Of a DNA stretch of 64,000 nt, positions 36,665 through 47,285 are shown piece after piece. Origin of the DNA: Mariannaea sp. PMI_226. Lineage: Eukaryota > Ascomycota > Sordariomycetes > Hypocreales > Nectriaceae. The notes under the pieces are model-generated. The model saw only the letters and a program-made list of their open reading frames with translations. It searched no databases and was not told the origin of the DNA. The position numbers and the translations under genes are program-made. Every line of letters begins with the position of its first letter. The stretch's first letter is position 1. Location of the stretch: the NCBI GenBank assembly GCA_024336345.1, contig JANFOG010000005.1, positions 2,356,001 to 2,420,000 of the forward strand, in the 5' to 3' direction.

Positions 36665-37626
36665 CTTGAACTGATGAGCGCGCGAACAAAGGCGACGGTG
36701 ACTGAAGGGGGCGAGAGCTGGTTGTCTCCGTGACGACGCGAAAAAAGTGATGTCGCGTTAATGATTTAGGCCGGTTGCTCCCTGTCACGTGATGGAGTGC
36801 ATCGCGTTTGGTGATCCAAGCTTCTTGGGAGAACGGGTGAGTAGTCAGTTAACTATGTGTTAGTTGTCAGACAATAAGAGGAGCTGACCACCATAGAAAC
36901 GGGTAAAGTTAGATGCATTGCGCTGGATTGGTGCATTAGTACTAGCATATTCTTCCGGTGTTTAGCGCTCTGCACTTCGCTCATAACAAGAAAGGTCACT
37001 GTTCTGTTCCTTGCGAAATGCAGTTCTATGAAGCCTAATTGAACATGCTCTTTCGAAGCTCATCATGCTCAAGCCTTAGTTACCTAGCTTCCAAAAGTAC
37101 AATTCCTTATGTACCTTAGGCTGAGGTCGCAGCTAGTGCCAGTTTCTATGGTATCTTTCCAGTATTTGCATATCTGTGGGAACGGAATGCTGGATATGTG
37201 CCGATTCCGCCATCCTCTGGCCTAGTATTCCGAGGCAATGTCAGGAGGACTCCTCTAGGTTCAATCATAGGGGCCCACGTAGTCCAGGGTCGTGCTCTGA
37301 TGGACTGTGAAGTTGAACTACTGTACCTACTTAAAGTACGTCAGCTATTCCGCGACCCGCTTCGTTCGGACCCGGGACCGTAACTCGGGAAGTGGAGTCG
37401 GGAGTTGTACTTGAGTCGACCCCCCCCCTCGCAGTTCCGGGTGAACATATAACCAGACAGCATGCCAGGAGTCAAAAGGGAATTTATCAGAGAATTCATT
37501 GTCTCTGGAATTAAAATTCGTCCTCCGAGAAGGCCACTGAATACCAGACTGCTCAATTTCAACCAAGCCATTGCTTGTTTCACAAACTCTTCCAAGGCTT
37601 CAATCTACCCTACCCTACACGCCAAC
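36665..37626. other. Divergent intergenic region, spt16 / CMD-family gene
   Basis: About 0.96 kb, presumably holding both promoters. From 37462 an ATG stays open in frame with the CMD gene, so the right 165 bp may be coding. Confidence 0.5.
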
Positions 37627-38301
37627 ATGAGAGTTCCCTACGTCACCGACCCTGTTCCAACCAAGAATGAGGAGGAAGCTGCCATTGTCGATCGTATCAA
37701 AGCTCGTCGAAACCCTCGCCCTCTTCAACCTCTCGATCTTGCTCTCCTCCATGCCCCCTCGATTGCAGACGGATGGAACTCATTCCTAGGTGCTGTGCGC
37801 ACTCAGAACTCCCTGGCTGATGATGTGCGAGAAATTGCCATCTCGAGAGTCGCCGTCTGTAATAAAGCCTGGTACGAATGGGGCCATCACGCCCCCCTAG
37901 CAATCGAGGGTGGCGTTTCTAAAGCTGGCATGGAGGCCATCAAGCAGGAAACATTGAGTGTTGAGCGCCCAACCGACTTGACGGAGAAGCTTTGGTCTGT
38001 AGTACTCTACACGGAGGAGATGACCCGGAACGTACAGGTGAAGGATGAGACTTTTGACCGACTTCGGGGCTTCTTCAATGAACAAGAGATCGTGGAACTC
38101 ACAGCTACGGTAAGAATTAAAACCATCTACAACTTGCATGCGTAGTCTAACTTTTACTAGGTCGCGTGTTATAACTGCGTGAGCCGTTTCCTCGTGGCAC
38201 TTGATGGTACGTCTAAACACATAAATCTATTCATAATGGTCTAGCCCTAACATTCAACAGTCGGTGAAAGAAATGCGACCGGCCCAGATGCGAACCATTG
38301 A
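37627..38301 (+). CDS. Carboxymuconolactone decarboxylase (AhpD-like) family protein
   Basis: Exons 37627-38109, 38161-38206 and 38261-38301 give 189 aa. The helical AhpD/CMD fold is recognisable from LHAPSIADGWNSFLGAVRTQ, the REIAISRVAVCNKAWYEWGHHAPLA block, and the CxxC at about residues 164-167 (VACYNCVSRFLVALD), whose cysteines lie in exon 2. In the superfamily this cysteine pair is used by peroxidase-type members, while true decarboxylases use other residues, so the reaction cannot be given. Fungal homologues usually begin near MRVPYV, hence the chosen start. An upstream in-frame ATG at 37462 would add 55 mostly basic residues without family resemblance. The gene is divergent from spt16 and convergent with the unknown membrane gene. 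Confidence 0.85.
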
Positions 38302-38918
38302 TGGCATTAGGTGACGTCCAAGCCTACCGAACACATAAAAACCTGAGACGAATAATAGAAGAAATGGGGTATGTACCGAACAGGAGAAGGAAATTGAAGA
38401 GAAAACAACAAGCAGATAACAAGAAAAGAAGCAAATCAAAAGAGAAAGGAACAAGAACGCGTTCCAAAAGAGAAAGAAAATAATGGAAAAAAGAAAAAAA
38501 GAGAGAAAAAAAAATAAGACTGGGGCTTAAGACCGCACAGTAGTGGTATCCCATCTATGTGAAGTGAAGAAAAGAAACCCTAACTCCTCCAAGGCCCGCA
38601 GCAATGAGAGCTCATTGTACCTAAGTTGCATAATCATTCGTCGTAAATAACCCAACCTCCCAAACGTCGTAATAAGTAGAAATGTAGCCCGTTTCAGATA
38701 GCTGCTATTCTATACTTCTGTCAGCAGTGATGCTGTTTCAATTCGCCATGCCAGAACGCCGCTCCAAGATGCTTGATTGTCGAGTTGTCATGTCTCACAG
38801 AATGCTAGGCAAATCGGTGTGTGTAAGTATGCCATACTAAAAATCGTGACGCATATAAAGCAAAATGCTTTTTGTTCCCCATCCTCTTCCAAAGGAGTGA
38901 CTTTTGTAGCCTGACTGA
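38302..38918. other. Intergenic between convergent genes
   Basis: About 620 bp. The purine-rich tract at 38375-38518 (A/G on the plus strand) gives Lys/Arg-rich chance ORFs. No gene recognised. Confidence 0.55.
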
Positions 38919-39650
38919 TCAAGGCGACTTGGAAGCACCTGACATTGCGCGCTCAATTGAAGCATGGCGCTTGTGCATCCTGGGGGATGTCTGAAGCTCT
39001 TCGACAACTCCAGCCCAGCCCTTTTTCTGAGGGCTGTGGGAATGCTCACGGTGACCAATACCCTGAGCTGTCGCCCTACGGAGAGGAGGGCGATTAAGTA
39101 TTCCCTCAACGAGCCCTTTTGGAAGTGAGGGTCGCAAGGGAGAGAGAATGCGAGGAGAAATCGATTTCTCTGGCTCAGCCTTTGACACAGCAGGAGCAGG
39201 TTGCTTCTCAGACTGTGATGTGATAATACCCATATAGACGACAAGAAAGCGCATGCGCAACAAGTCGAGCCTCCGCACCCGATCTGCCAGTTGCGATCGT
39301 TTTGACGCCCATAGAAGTCTTGCACTGGTCCTCAACTTGATAGCACCCTCCTCGATCGACAAGGAGTTTAGGTTCTCGCGCAACTCGTCGCCAGCCTTTT
39401 GAATTTCGCGGAGCAGCTGGCTTAGACGGATTTTGTCCTCGAGACGCTGCACCTTGGCGACATCGCGATCATAACTCTCATTCTCCTGAATGGAAAAGTC
39501 GGCTGTGTCGATGAAGGTGGCAATCTCCTGGGGTGCGGCTAGGTACGCAGCTGTATATACAGACACGATCTGGGCGAGGACGACAGCGGATAGTAGAAGA
39601 GCGGTCAGGACGAGGATGATGGTCCACTGAAGGGAGTCGGACCCAGCCAT
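38919..39650 (-). CDS. Unknown N-terminally membrane-anchored protein
   Basis: Single exon, 243 aa; not recognised as a named family. After a short MAGSDSLQ start there is one hydrophobic segment of about 25 residues (about 9-36), which can be a signal anchor. Residues about 60-150 are strongly charged with heptad-like Leu spacing (KVQRLEDKIRLSQLLREIQK and onward), suggesting a coiled coil or helical bundle. The last 90 residues are basic, Ser/Pro/Arg-rich and probably disordered. It looks like a single-pass protein with a cytosolic helical domain. It is divergent from bud32 across 1.39 kb. The open frame, clean ATG and distinct domain-like composition make it a credible gene. Confidence 0.7.
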   Translation of the reverse strand: MAGSDSLQWTIILVLTALLLSAVVLAQIVSVYTAAYLAAPQEIATFIDTADFSIQENESYDRDVAKVQRLEDKIRLSQLLREIQKAGDELRENLNSLSIEEGAIKLRTSARLLWASKRSQLADRVRRLDLLRMRFLVVYMGIITSQSEKQPAPAVSKAEPEKSISPRILSPLRPSLPKGLVEGILNRPPLRRATAQGIGHREHSHSPQKKGWAGVVEELQTSPRMHKRHASIERAMSGASKSP

Positions 39651-41042
39651 GATGTAGCGGAGCGTCTGGATGGCAGGTCGAGGCGGAGGGTGAGGCTATC
39701 GTGCATGGTCTGTAATCTTGGTTGGGCAGGAAGAGGGAGAGGAGAGGAAGCAAGATTGACGGGGGTGACTAGAAAGTAATGACGAGCGAAAGCGCGAGTT
39801 GCATTTGTGTGCGCCGCTCCATGGGTCCTCCTCGCTCGCTATAGGTCCTGGTGCCGCAGTGCAGGAGGCCAACTACCTCTTTCGTCCTCAGTATCGCCGG
39901 TCCGGCCACTTGGCGTGGATGGCTGGGAATGGGCCAGTAGCCCCTTGTGGTTGCAGCTAATGCTTGTGAGTGTCACATGGCGCGGGTAGACTTGGTGTGC
40001 CGTCCCTCGCATGCTGGATGAGATACCCAGCAAACCAAGCCAGGCCCAGGTTCCCAAGTTTTGAGGAAGCGAGGGGCTGGTGGGCGACCAGGATTGAGAC
40101 CTGACTACGTATTGGTCTTGGTACTGTATGTGCCAGTGTCTGGAGTGCATAGCGTGTTCTCGAAGAGGGGCAAGCCATTGCCGAAGCGGAAGGGCCGGGA
40201 GGGGTAGAAGGGAGGGGCGAAGGGGGGGGGGGACAAGAACCCTAGGGAGGGGCAATTACAGCGGGTAATAGAGCACGTCTTTATCAATTGCGCCTGTAAG
40301 TGGGAGACGATAATAATTGATTGGATTTTTTTGTGAGAATTGGATGAGATTTTCCCAAGCGAAAGCTGGTTTTGGTCATGATAATTATCATGTACGAGGG
40401 TTTAATCGTATGGACGAAGCGCACAGAGCATCCAATTATTCCTTGTTGGGATTATGCTAGGTTCCAACAGCTTGATGTTGCACAAACCAGTTTGGCGCCC
40501 AGTGGGGATGAATCTGATTGACAACGCAGGCTGAGTCGTTCTTTTGCCATGTTCCTTTTTTTTTTTTTTTTTTTTGTTGCCCCTTCTATAGGTACGTAAG
40601 TAAGGTATTCTCTCCCTGCTGCAGCACAAGTGGACTCCCATGACTTTTACCTTCATGTTTTCCTCCCTGGGATTGGCTCAGGTCATGAAATAGTTCACTG
40701 CATGATAAATTTCAAGTAGGAAGAAATCCACAACTGTTGGCCCTCCCGTCCCGTTCCTAGAACGTACCCAGTCATCTCAAGCTGCAACTATCGACCACAG
40801 CGTCCCAATCAGTCGTCATCTCAGCCGATTCTCATCTTTTTCACCGTCTCTGTACCTGCGCTCGCGCTGCAGATCGCCTGCATCACCAGAAACCAGAGTG
40901 TCTCACTCCCACACCATCGGCTGAAAAATTTGATATCTTTTCTCCTCCCCCCTTGCCCCCTTGCTTTTCCTTATTCCTTCCCTTCTCCCTCCCCCTGCGC
41001 ATCCCCCCACCAGCCCAAGCGATAGACATACCAGTGGATATT
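39651..41042. other. Divergent intergenic region, unknown membrane gene / bud32
   Basis: 1.39 kb, no gene recognised. It contains T20 at 40556-40575 and CT-rich DNA just before bud32 that is likely promoter or 5' leader. Confidence 0.55.
40556..40575. repeat. T20 homopolymer
   Basis: Uninterrupted T run in the divergent promoter region. Runs of this kind are often nucleosome-depleted in fungal promoters (general knowledge). Confidence 0.8.
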
Positions 41043-41834
41043 ATGGCAACGCCATCCGTTGAGGCGGCAGCGGCAGCGCAAACGCATCAGTTCCCCCTCC
41101 CAAAGATTCTCGAGTACCCCGCGTCGACCCCGCCAACCCTCATCACGCAAGGCGCAGAGGGCCGCCTCTACAAGAGCACTTACTTGCTGCCCGATACCCC
41201 TTGCGCTCTCAAATACCGTCCGCCGAAACCCTGGAGACACCCGATCCTCGATCAGCGGCTAACGAAACACCGTATCTTGTCCGAAGCCCGAATATTAGCC
41301 AAGTGCCGTCGCGATGGAGTGAGGGTGCCTGCTGTCTACGCGGTTGACGAGATCGCTGGGTGGTTGATGTTGGAATGGATTGATGGCGGTCCAGTCAGAG
41401 CCAAGATAAATGAGCGCTTGGGAAAGAGGACGGAGGGAATCGAAGAGGACGCTGGCTTGAAAGACTTGCTCCGACGGATGGGTACTGCCGTAGGCAAGCT
41501 GCATCAAGTTGGCATCGTGCACGGCGACTTGACAACCAGCAACATGATGTTGAACCCTCCAACTGGGAGTGAACAGATGAACGGAGAGCAGGTCTTGGGC
41601 GGGGAAGTGGTCATTATCGATCTCGGGTTGGCGAGTGGCAGCCAGTCAGAGGAGGACCGGGCAGTAGATCTGTATGTACTGGAGAGGGCGTTTGGCAGCA
41701 CGCATCCACGGGCCGAGTGCATCTTTCACGAGCTACTGGACGCCTATGGGAAGACATTTAAGCAAGCTCCAAACGTACTCAAGAAGCTCGAGGACGTAAG
41801 GATGAGAGGCCGAAAACGAAGCATGCTGGGTTGA
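41043..41834 (+). CDS. bud32: Bud32/PRPK atypical kinase of the KEOPS/EKC complex
   Basis: Small atypical kinase/ATPase that works with Kae1 in KEOPS to make t6A in tRNAs decoding ANN codons, and has links to telomeres and transcription. Single exon, 263 aa, near the family's usual 250-260. Seen: glycine-poor loop ITQGAEGRLYKS, ATP-binding lysine K57 in CALKYRPPKPWRHPILDQRL, the Bud32 hallmark helix LTKHRILSEARIL, catalytic HGDLTTSN at 160-167, and metal-binding IIDLGLAS (D193). The C terminus AYGKTFKQAPNVLKKLEDVRMRGRKRSMLG carries the family's basic end. The metal motif reads DLG where DFG is usual. There is a short Gly/Glu insertion between the catalytic loop and this motif. No introns. The chosen ATG is the first in frame. 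Confidence 0.95.
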   Translation: MATPSVEAAAAAQTHQFPLPKILEYPASTPPTLITQGAEGRLYKSTYLLPDTPCALKYRPPKPWRHPILDQRLTKHRILSEARILAKCRRDGVRVPAVYAVDEIAGWLMLEWIDGGPVRAKINERLGKRTEGIEEDAGLKDLLRRMGTAVGKLHQVGIVHGDLTTSNMMLNPPTGSEQMNGEQVLGGEVVIIDLGLASGSQSEEDRAVDLYVLERAFGSTHPRAECIFHELLDAYGKTFKQAPNVLKKLEDVRMRGRKRSMLG

Positions 41835-42064
41835 AAAAAGGACAAAACAGAAGGAAATAATGCCGTCTCGCAGCCAAATTTCCCAGCTAAATTGTCTAAA
41901 ACTCCGTATGTGTGATGCTCGCTATTTGCCAAACAAACAAACCAACCCACCACAATCCGATCCAGGGATCAAAAATGTCCGCCTTAATTCCTCTTTGTTC
42001 CGAACTCAGTTTCAGCTTCACTCTTCCAGCCTTGCTTTTCTTCGCCATTTCGCTTCTCCATATT

Positions 42065-43050
42065 TTATGGCTTGATAAGATTTGCGCCTGCAAAGTATCC
42101 CTTGTTTTCAATAACTCCTCGATTCTTGACGAAAGCTGTGTATCGTACCACCCACTGGGGCTGAATCTCGCCCTCGAGACCAGAGCCATTGTGAACTGCA
42201 TCAGCAAGGACACCGGCACCCTGAGGTCCATGGCTCAAAAGCTCTCGCAGGGTTCCAGAAGGAAGAATATCAGTGCAGTCACTGTGGACGTGCAACTCGA
42301 TACCTTGCTCCTCGGCGAGGGACTTCAGCGGAGGGGGTACGTCACAGCAATTGCGCAGATTGATCTGATCAATGACAGGAGGGACTGTCGCCCTCTTCAG
42401 GAAAGCACCAAGCTTGATGCTGCCAAATTCTGCCACGCCCAGCCGCTGGACAAGACCTTGCTTGTGCAGCTCCTCAATCACCCCCCAAGTATAAATCTCC
42501 TCCTCCAGATTGCCCGCTTCGCCATTGGCCTTGTCTGCCTCCCATTCGCAGTCGCCTTCGAATGACACACCGGGGAATGAGGCAATGAGCAAATCAATAG
42601 TTTGAATCCCTAATTCTTTTCGGACCAGGTCCAAGGCTTCCTTTGCGTATTGTCTGCGTTCTTCGATAGGGCAGCCTGGGAGGAAAAAAAGCTTCACTGT
42701 AATTTCGTACTGGCTGGTCTCCTCCTGCAGCCCTGCGGCATCCCAGTTGATGCGGGGAATATACAGGGTTCCGTCATTGTGCTCCGTCCAAACGCCAATA
42801 GCGGCGCTGTCACCGTTTACAAAGCCGTTCGTCGCGGGCGCAAATGTCGCATAATCGCGCTGAGCTTCGGAAAAGTTATCGCGGAGGGAGTTGACGAGTT
42901 CCAGATTGGATCTGGATGCTGCACCGGGTTTTCGAATGATCGAGGGGCCTGCGGACATGACATTGCTAGACGCCGGAAGTTTGTCAGCAGGAGAATTGCA
43001 CGCACAAGTGTTCGAATTACCCACCCCGTCGACAGAATGAGTTTCGTCAT
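42065..43050 (-). CDS. Glutamate-cysteine ligase modifier (regulatory) subunit homologue
   Basis: Belongs to the aldo-keto-reductase-fold family of GCLM, which in animals binds the catalytic ligase subunit and raises its efficiency in glutathione synthesis. Exon 1 is only 26 nt (43050-43025) and exon 2 is 42965-42065; the 59-bp intron with GTGGGT donor joins MTKLILSTG|NVMSAGPSII, giving 308 aa. The best family match is the C-terminal third: VIDQINLRNCCDVPPPLKSLAEEQGIELHVHSD, then LPSGTLRELL and WVVRYTAFVKNRGVIENKGY, parallel to the GCLM pattern. An aldo-keto reductase role is less likely because the C-terminal blocks are GCLM-like. It is convergent with bud32, 230 bp apart. Confidence 0.82.
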
Positions 43051-44298
43051 GGCGAATGGATAGGAATAGAGAGCAAGGAAGGCAAAGGAGGTAACAGGAA
43101 AAGAAAATGAAGAGGATTTAAAATGGGTAGTGTGACCGGAGAGCGCGAGCGGCAAAGAAAATTTCGGCGTCTTCGAGACTGGAACAGCACGATCGAAATA
43201 GTCTTTTTCCCAGAGCGAGAAAAGGTAGCGGACTAGAGGTTAGCTCCCACGCCTCCGGCGATTCGGAGCGGGCATGGGAGGAAAATAGCGACAGAGCAGA
43301 ACGATAAACGTGGGGGAGGAGGAGAGGAGGAGAGGGGCGAATTACTAATGCTGAATTCGGGACTCCGTACGATTCGAACAATAAATCACGAATTGCCGAC
43401 ATATTGTATTACAAACACATGGGTAAGAGAAATTTGACGAGCTGGGAGGGCGGAGCGGGAAGCAACCGGCAAGCGAGCATGGGGGTAATGTGATATGGCA
43501 ACACGGCATGTACGCATCCTTGATCTGTGATGTGTGTACCAATTAGTGGCAAGTGTGATGAAATGACCGGAGATGCCCTGCTCGTCGTGATGTTATCATG
43601 TTGAGGGGGGGCATTGATGTAATCTGTATACCTAAGGTAGATAGGTGCATTTTTGAAAGGTGCTTTTGCAAGTACAAAAATACCTTCTCCTAGGCTCAAG
43701 ATCGTCACTCAATGCTCTGATAATTGATTTGATCACGATCGGGCAAAAGTACTGGAGACTCTGTTGGGATGCGAATAATATTTCCATAACGTATTTCATG
43801 AGAAGAGAAAGTACTCCTCTATGCATAGATGTAATCAAGATAAGAAACCTGTAGTTGAGTGTCAGCTTAAAATGATCAACTGTTGCCTGACGACGGCCAG
43901 AACGAGAACCAACACCACCATAAGATCCCGGTCAAAGCCGCTTTCCTGCAAGGTGCCGCTGAATCTTCAGTGCGGGAGTGTCCATGCGACTTGTCCGCTG
44001 GAGTGAGCTGCCTTCCGTGGGTCCTCATTACCTGTTAGGCACCGCTCGGCGCTGACCGCCCAGTGGGCTGGTAGCTAACGTCCCCCATAGAAACAGCCCG
44101 TTGGTGCCTGTTTCGCTAAGGCGACGACGAGGGGGAGCTTGGCCCGCTCGTCACCAACCAGCCAAATTTGCTCCGTGTCCAGAATAACGGAGGAGATCCA
44201 TATTACCTCCCACTTTACTACTCACAGACACTTTCTCTCTTTGCTGCATCTTGCTGCACGTCTCCAAGCCGGCCCGGTGACGTGAAAGATTAACCACG
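43051..44298. other. Divergent intergenic region, GCL modifier / AP-1 sigma
   Basis: About 1.25 kb with no gene recognised; expected to hold two promoters. A GATTCGAAC word at 43370-43378 resembles a minus-strand tRNA T-loop but no tRNA folds around it. Confidence 0.55.
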
Positions 44299-45076
44299 AT
44301 GGCAATCCAGTACGGTCTTCCAAGGCTCCTCGCCGTTGCCTTTGCCAATCCCCACCACTGACAATATGCTCCTAGCTACCTCATTCTCCTATCCCGCCAG
44401 GGCAAAGTGGTACGTTTGATCTCTAACATCAAAGGCGCCTCAACCTCGAAAGCTGACCAGCTGTATTGAAGCGTCTTGCCAAGTGGTTCACCACACTCTC
44501 ACCCAAAGACAAGGCCAAGATCGTGAAAGATGTCTCTCAGCTCGTTCTCGCCCGCCGAACCCGCATGTGTAACTTTCTCGAATACAAGGGTTGGTTTCCC
44601 CGACGCCAACCGATCGGTCGATCATATTTGCTGTGATGAGGATAATTAACGGATCAATCATAGATACCAAGATTGTATACCGACGATATGCTTCCCTCTT
44701 CTTCATTGCTGGCTGCTCGTCCGACGACAACGAGCTGATCACTCTCGAAATCATCCACCGTTATGTCGAGCAGATGGACAAGTACTACGGAAACGTTTGC
44801 GAGCTTGATATCATCTTTTCATTTACCAAAGCGTACTACATACTTGACGAATTGCTCCTTGCGGGTGAGCTCCAGGAGAGCAGCAAAAAGAATGTGCTCC
44901 GATGTATAGGACAACAAGATTCACTCGAGGATATGGAGGTAAGCAATGATGGGTCATTTCATACCTAGCTTGGGTTTGGTGATAGCTCAGCGTCCCTCGA
45001 CCGATGGAAACCTTCTGTGGTATGCTGACTCCAACCCTCATTCAAGGTCGAGGACGAGGTCACCAAGCTCATGTAG
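44299..45076 (+). CDS. aps1: AP-1 clathrin adaptor complex, small (sigma) subunit
   Basis: Small subunit of the AP-1 adaptor that forms clathrin vesicles at the trans-Golgi and endosomes. Five exons: 44299-44309, 44376-44409, 44472-44589, 44664-44938, 45047-45076; total 155 aa, the family's usual size. The first two coding exons are tiny (11 and 34 nt); splicing gives [20 protein letters not shown], the invariant N terminus. Exon 3 encodes [20 protein letters not shown] and [12 protein letters not shown]. Exon 4 begins [17 protein letters not shown] and holds the longin-fold core. The last exon encodes only VEDEVTKLM. The GTACGG first donor is weak but is the only one that rebuilds the conserved N terminus. 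Confidence 0.93.
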
Positions 45077-47285
45077 TCGCCGCCTGACCGCCGAGATGGC
45101 TGTCTGGCCCGATCCGACAGGTGCCACGGAGGCACGAACCGATCGAGCGATGCCCTCTAGAAGTCGATGGCGAACAAAAGTTCTCTTATTTGTAGTCTTG
45201 ACTCGAGATTGACGGCGATACACAGGACTCGGAACAGATTGTGGACACGCTCAAGGATATGGGGGTATTATAATGGGGAAGGCTCAGGCGGCTGAGCAAT
45301 CTCTTCAATGGGAAGAGAAGACACGTATGATTTCATCGTGGGAACCGGCGTACATGGTGTTTGGGAGTTTTATTTGGGCGGAAGTGGCCTTGTTTGTAGA
45401 TCTTGGACGGTGGAAAACCACCTTCTTTTATATCAAGAGACGAGGCTAAACGGCCACGGAAGAACCTCATGTATGAGCGAGCAACGGTTTCAATGACAGC
45501 TGCGACAACAGGGACGGGCAGGCTCTCGCCGGCTACAGTGATTGATGGGGACCTCGGCCAAGAGAGGGATGGGAGTGAGAAGAGACGAATAGGGAAGTGA
45601 TGTGAACGAACCTCATCCTGACTTCCCTAGCCGCGATTGCGCTCGCTCATCCCCTCTTGCGCCACTGGAGTCAACAAAATCTAGCACGTTCACGTCCGTC
45701 GCATGCTCGATCAATCCGACTCAATTGCTCGGGGTATTCCGTGTTATGCAAGACACAAGAGACGATATTAACCATTGCATTCCATGACACAACCCAACCC
45801 AAACTGAAGTCGTTCCTTTTTTTTGTACCTTTTGAGCAGAACATGCGAATCATGACAGACGGTGCGAGAGTGCGCATTTGCTGCTCGTGGTTGCGCGGTT
45901 TCGTCCTATTCGCTCTCTATTTCATGCGTGCTACTGGAGCTTTATTATGAAGCGGCTTGCCTCCCCCCCCCTTTTCGACTTTACCCCCATCTAAACTTTG
46001 GCTCCAAACATGCAAACATGGAGCGATCGATTGGACTGGACTGGACTTCACTGGAGGACACTGACAAGTGTTGGGACATTTGAGGCGGGCAAGCCTAAGA
46101 CGCAGGGGGTAGGTGGATTATCAGCCATTTACCTGTCTAACCCAGTGGTGCCGGTGCTGCGCATTACCTGGCATCATGGGATGGGGGGTGGATCACCGTA
46201 TCGCACTGTCACTTATCTTACAGGTCAATCAGTCCCCCACCGAACGCCGAGCCAAGCACGCTGTCAGCCAGAACCGGATCCCAGCATGAAGCGACAACGG
46301 CGGGCCTAAGTTTGTTCGGCTTTCCAGGATGCCAGTACAAGATGTGAACATCCGAGCACGGGCAAAGCAGCCGGAGATTGGCGGCCCCTTGTGGTTCCCA
46401 TGAGATCCCGTGCCAGTGCCGCACCCGGCCAGATCAGTTCACTCACTCGCTCACACGTTGTTCATCGCAGACGCAATTGGCGGTAATTAGCTGAAGCCAC
46501 CGATGATTCCCTTCACCCATACTTCACCCTTCCCGTCCGTCTTTCGTTCCTCCCCGCGCCGCATCCCCTCATTACTTCCTTCCATCTTGCCGACCTCGCA
46601 TCGTCCGCTGCATTCGCTTTCAACATTTACTATCATCAGTATTGCTAGCATCACTACTATTGCCATCATCATCATCATCATCACTACCACCACCACCACC
46701 ACCACCACCTCACCACCATCACCATCGTCATTCCTCAGTCTCATAATCGCAAGCCTCCCACAGCCTCAATCTCGGCCAATGTCCCGGCTCGTTTGCATTT
46801 GCGCCGATTCTTAGCTTTCCGTTGGTGACTTCTCAAGCCCCCCTTCACGCAGCGCCTCACAAGCTTTCTACACCCCACGCGAATCGGCTAGGCTCCGGCG
46901 ATCTTCTCTCCAATACCCAATACTTCCATCCCCTCCAAGCCAATCTCCTCATAACCCCGACTTCCCTCTTCACATCTTTTTGTGCGCCCGCATACGGCTT
47001 CTATTCAACCTTCCTCAACCACCGCTTCGTCTCGCATTTCTGCCTCGTCTCGCATCACATCGCATCCGACTTTATCGCGACACGTATCGCTTTGCTCCAT
47101 CTCACTTCGACCCACACAATACATCGCCGTCTCCACGCTGACGCAATCCGCTATCCGCATCCCCCCCTTCCCCCAGATCCACGTTGTGAATCACCGTTGT
47201 CACCGCCTTCGCTTTCATCGTCGCAAGCAGAAACAGCATTGTGCCTCCTACATTCTCGGAGTATTCACACTAACTCCCAGGCAAG
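45077..47285. other. Intergenic, aps1 to maf1
   Basis: 2.2 kb with no gene recognised. The right half is pyrimidine- and CA-rich and likely holds the maf1 promoter and leader. A CAT/CAC triplet tract lies at 46663-46731. Confidence 0.5.
46663..46731. repeat. CAT/CAC trinucleotide microsatellite
   Basis: Runs of ATC, then ACC triplets, then mixed; noncoding by context, upstream of maf1. It creates poly-Thr/Ile and poly-Val/Met chance ORFs. Confidence 0.8.

Noticed and set aside
43360..43440. GATTCGAAC word, like a minus-strand tRNA T-loop
   Set aside because: The flanking bases do not form a T-stem, and no D-arm, anticodon arm or acceptor stem can be built around it.
45200..45268. Small open stretch downstream of aps1 reading DTQDSEQIVDTLKDMGVL
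   Set aside because: Closed upstream by a stop with no acceptor that would join it to aps1. The aps1 frame already ends properly at VEDEVTKLM.
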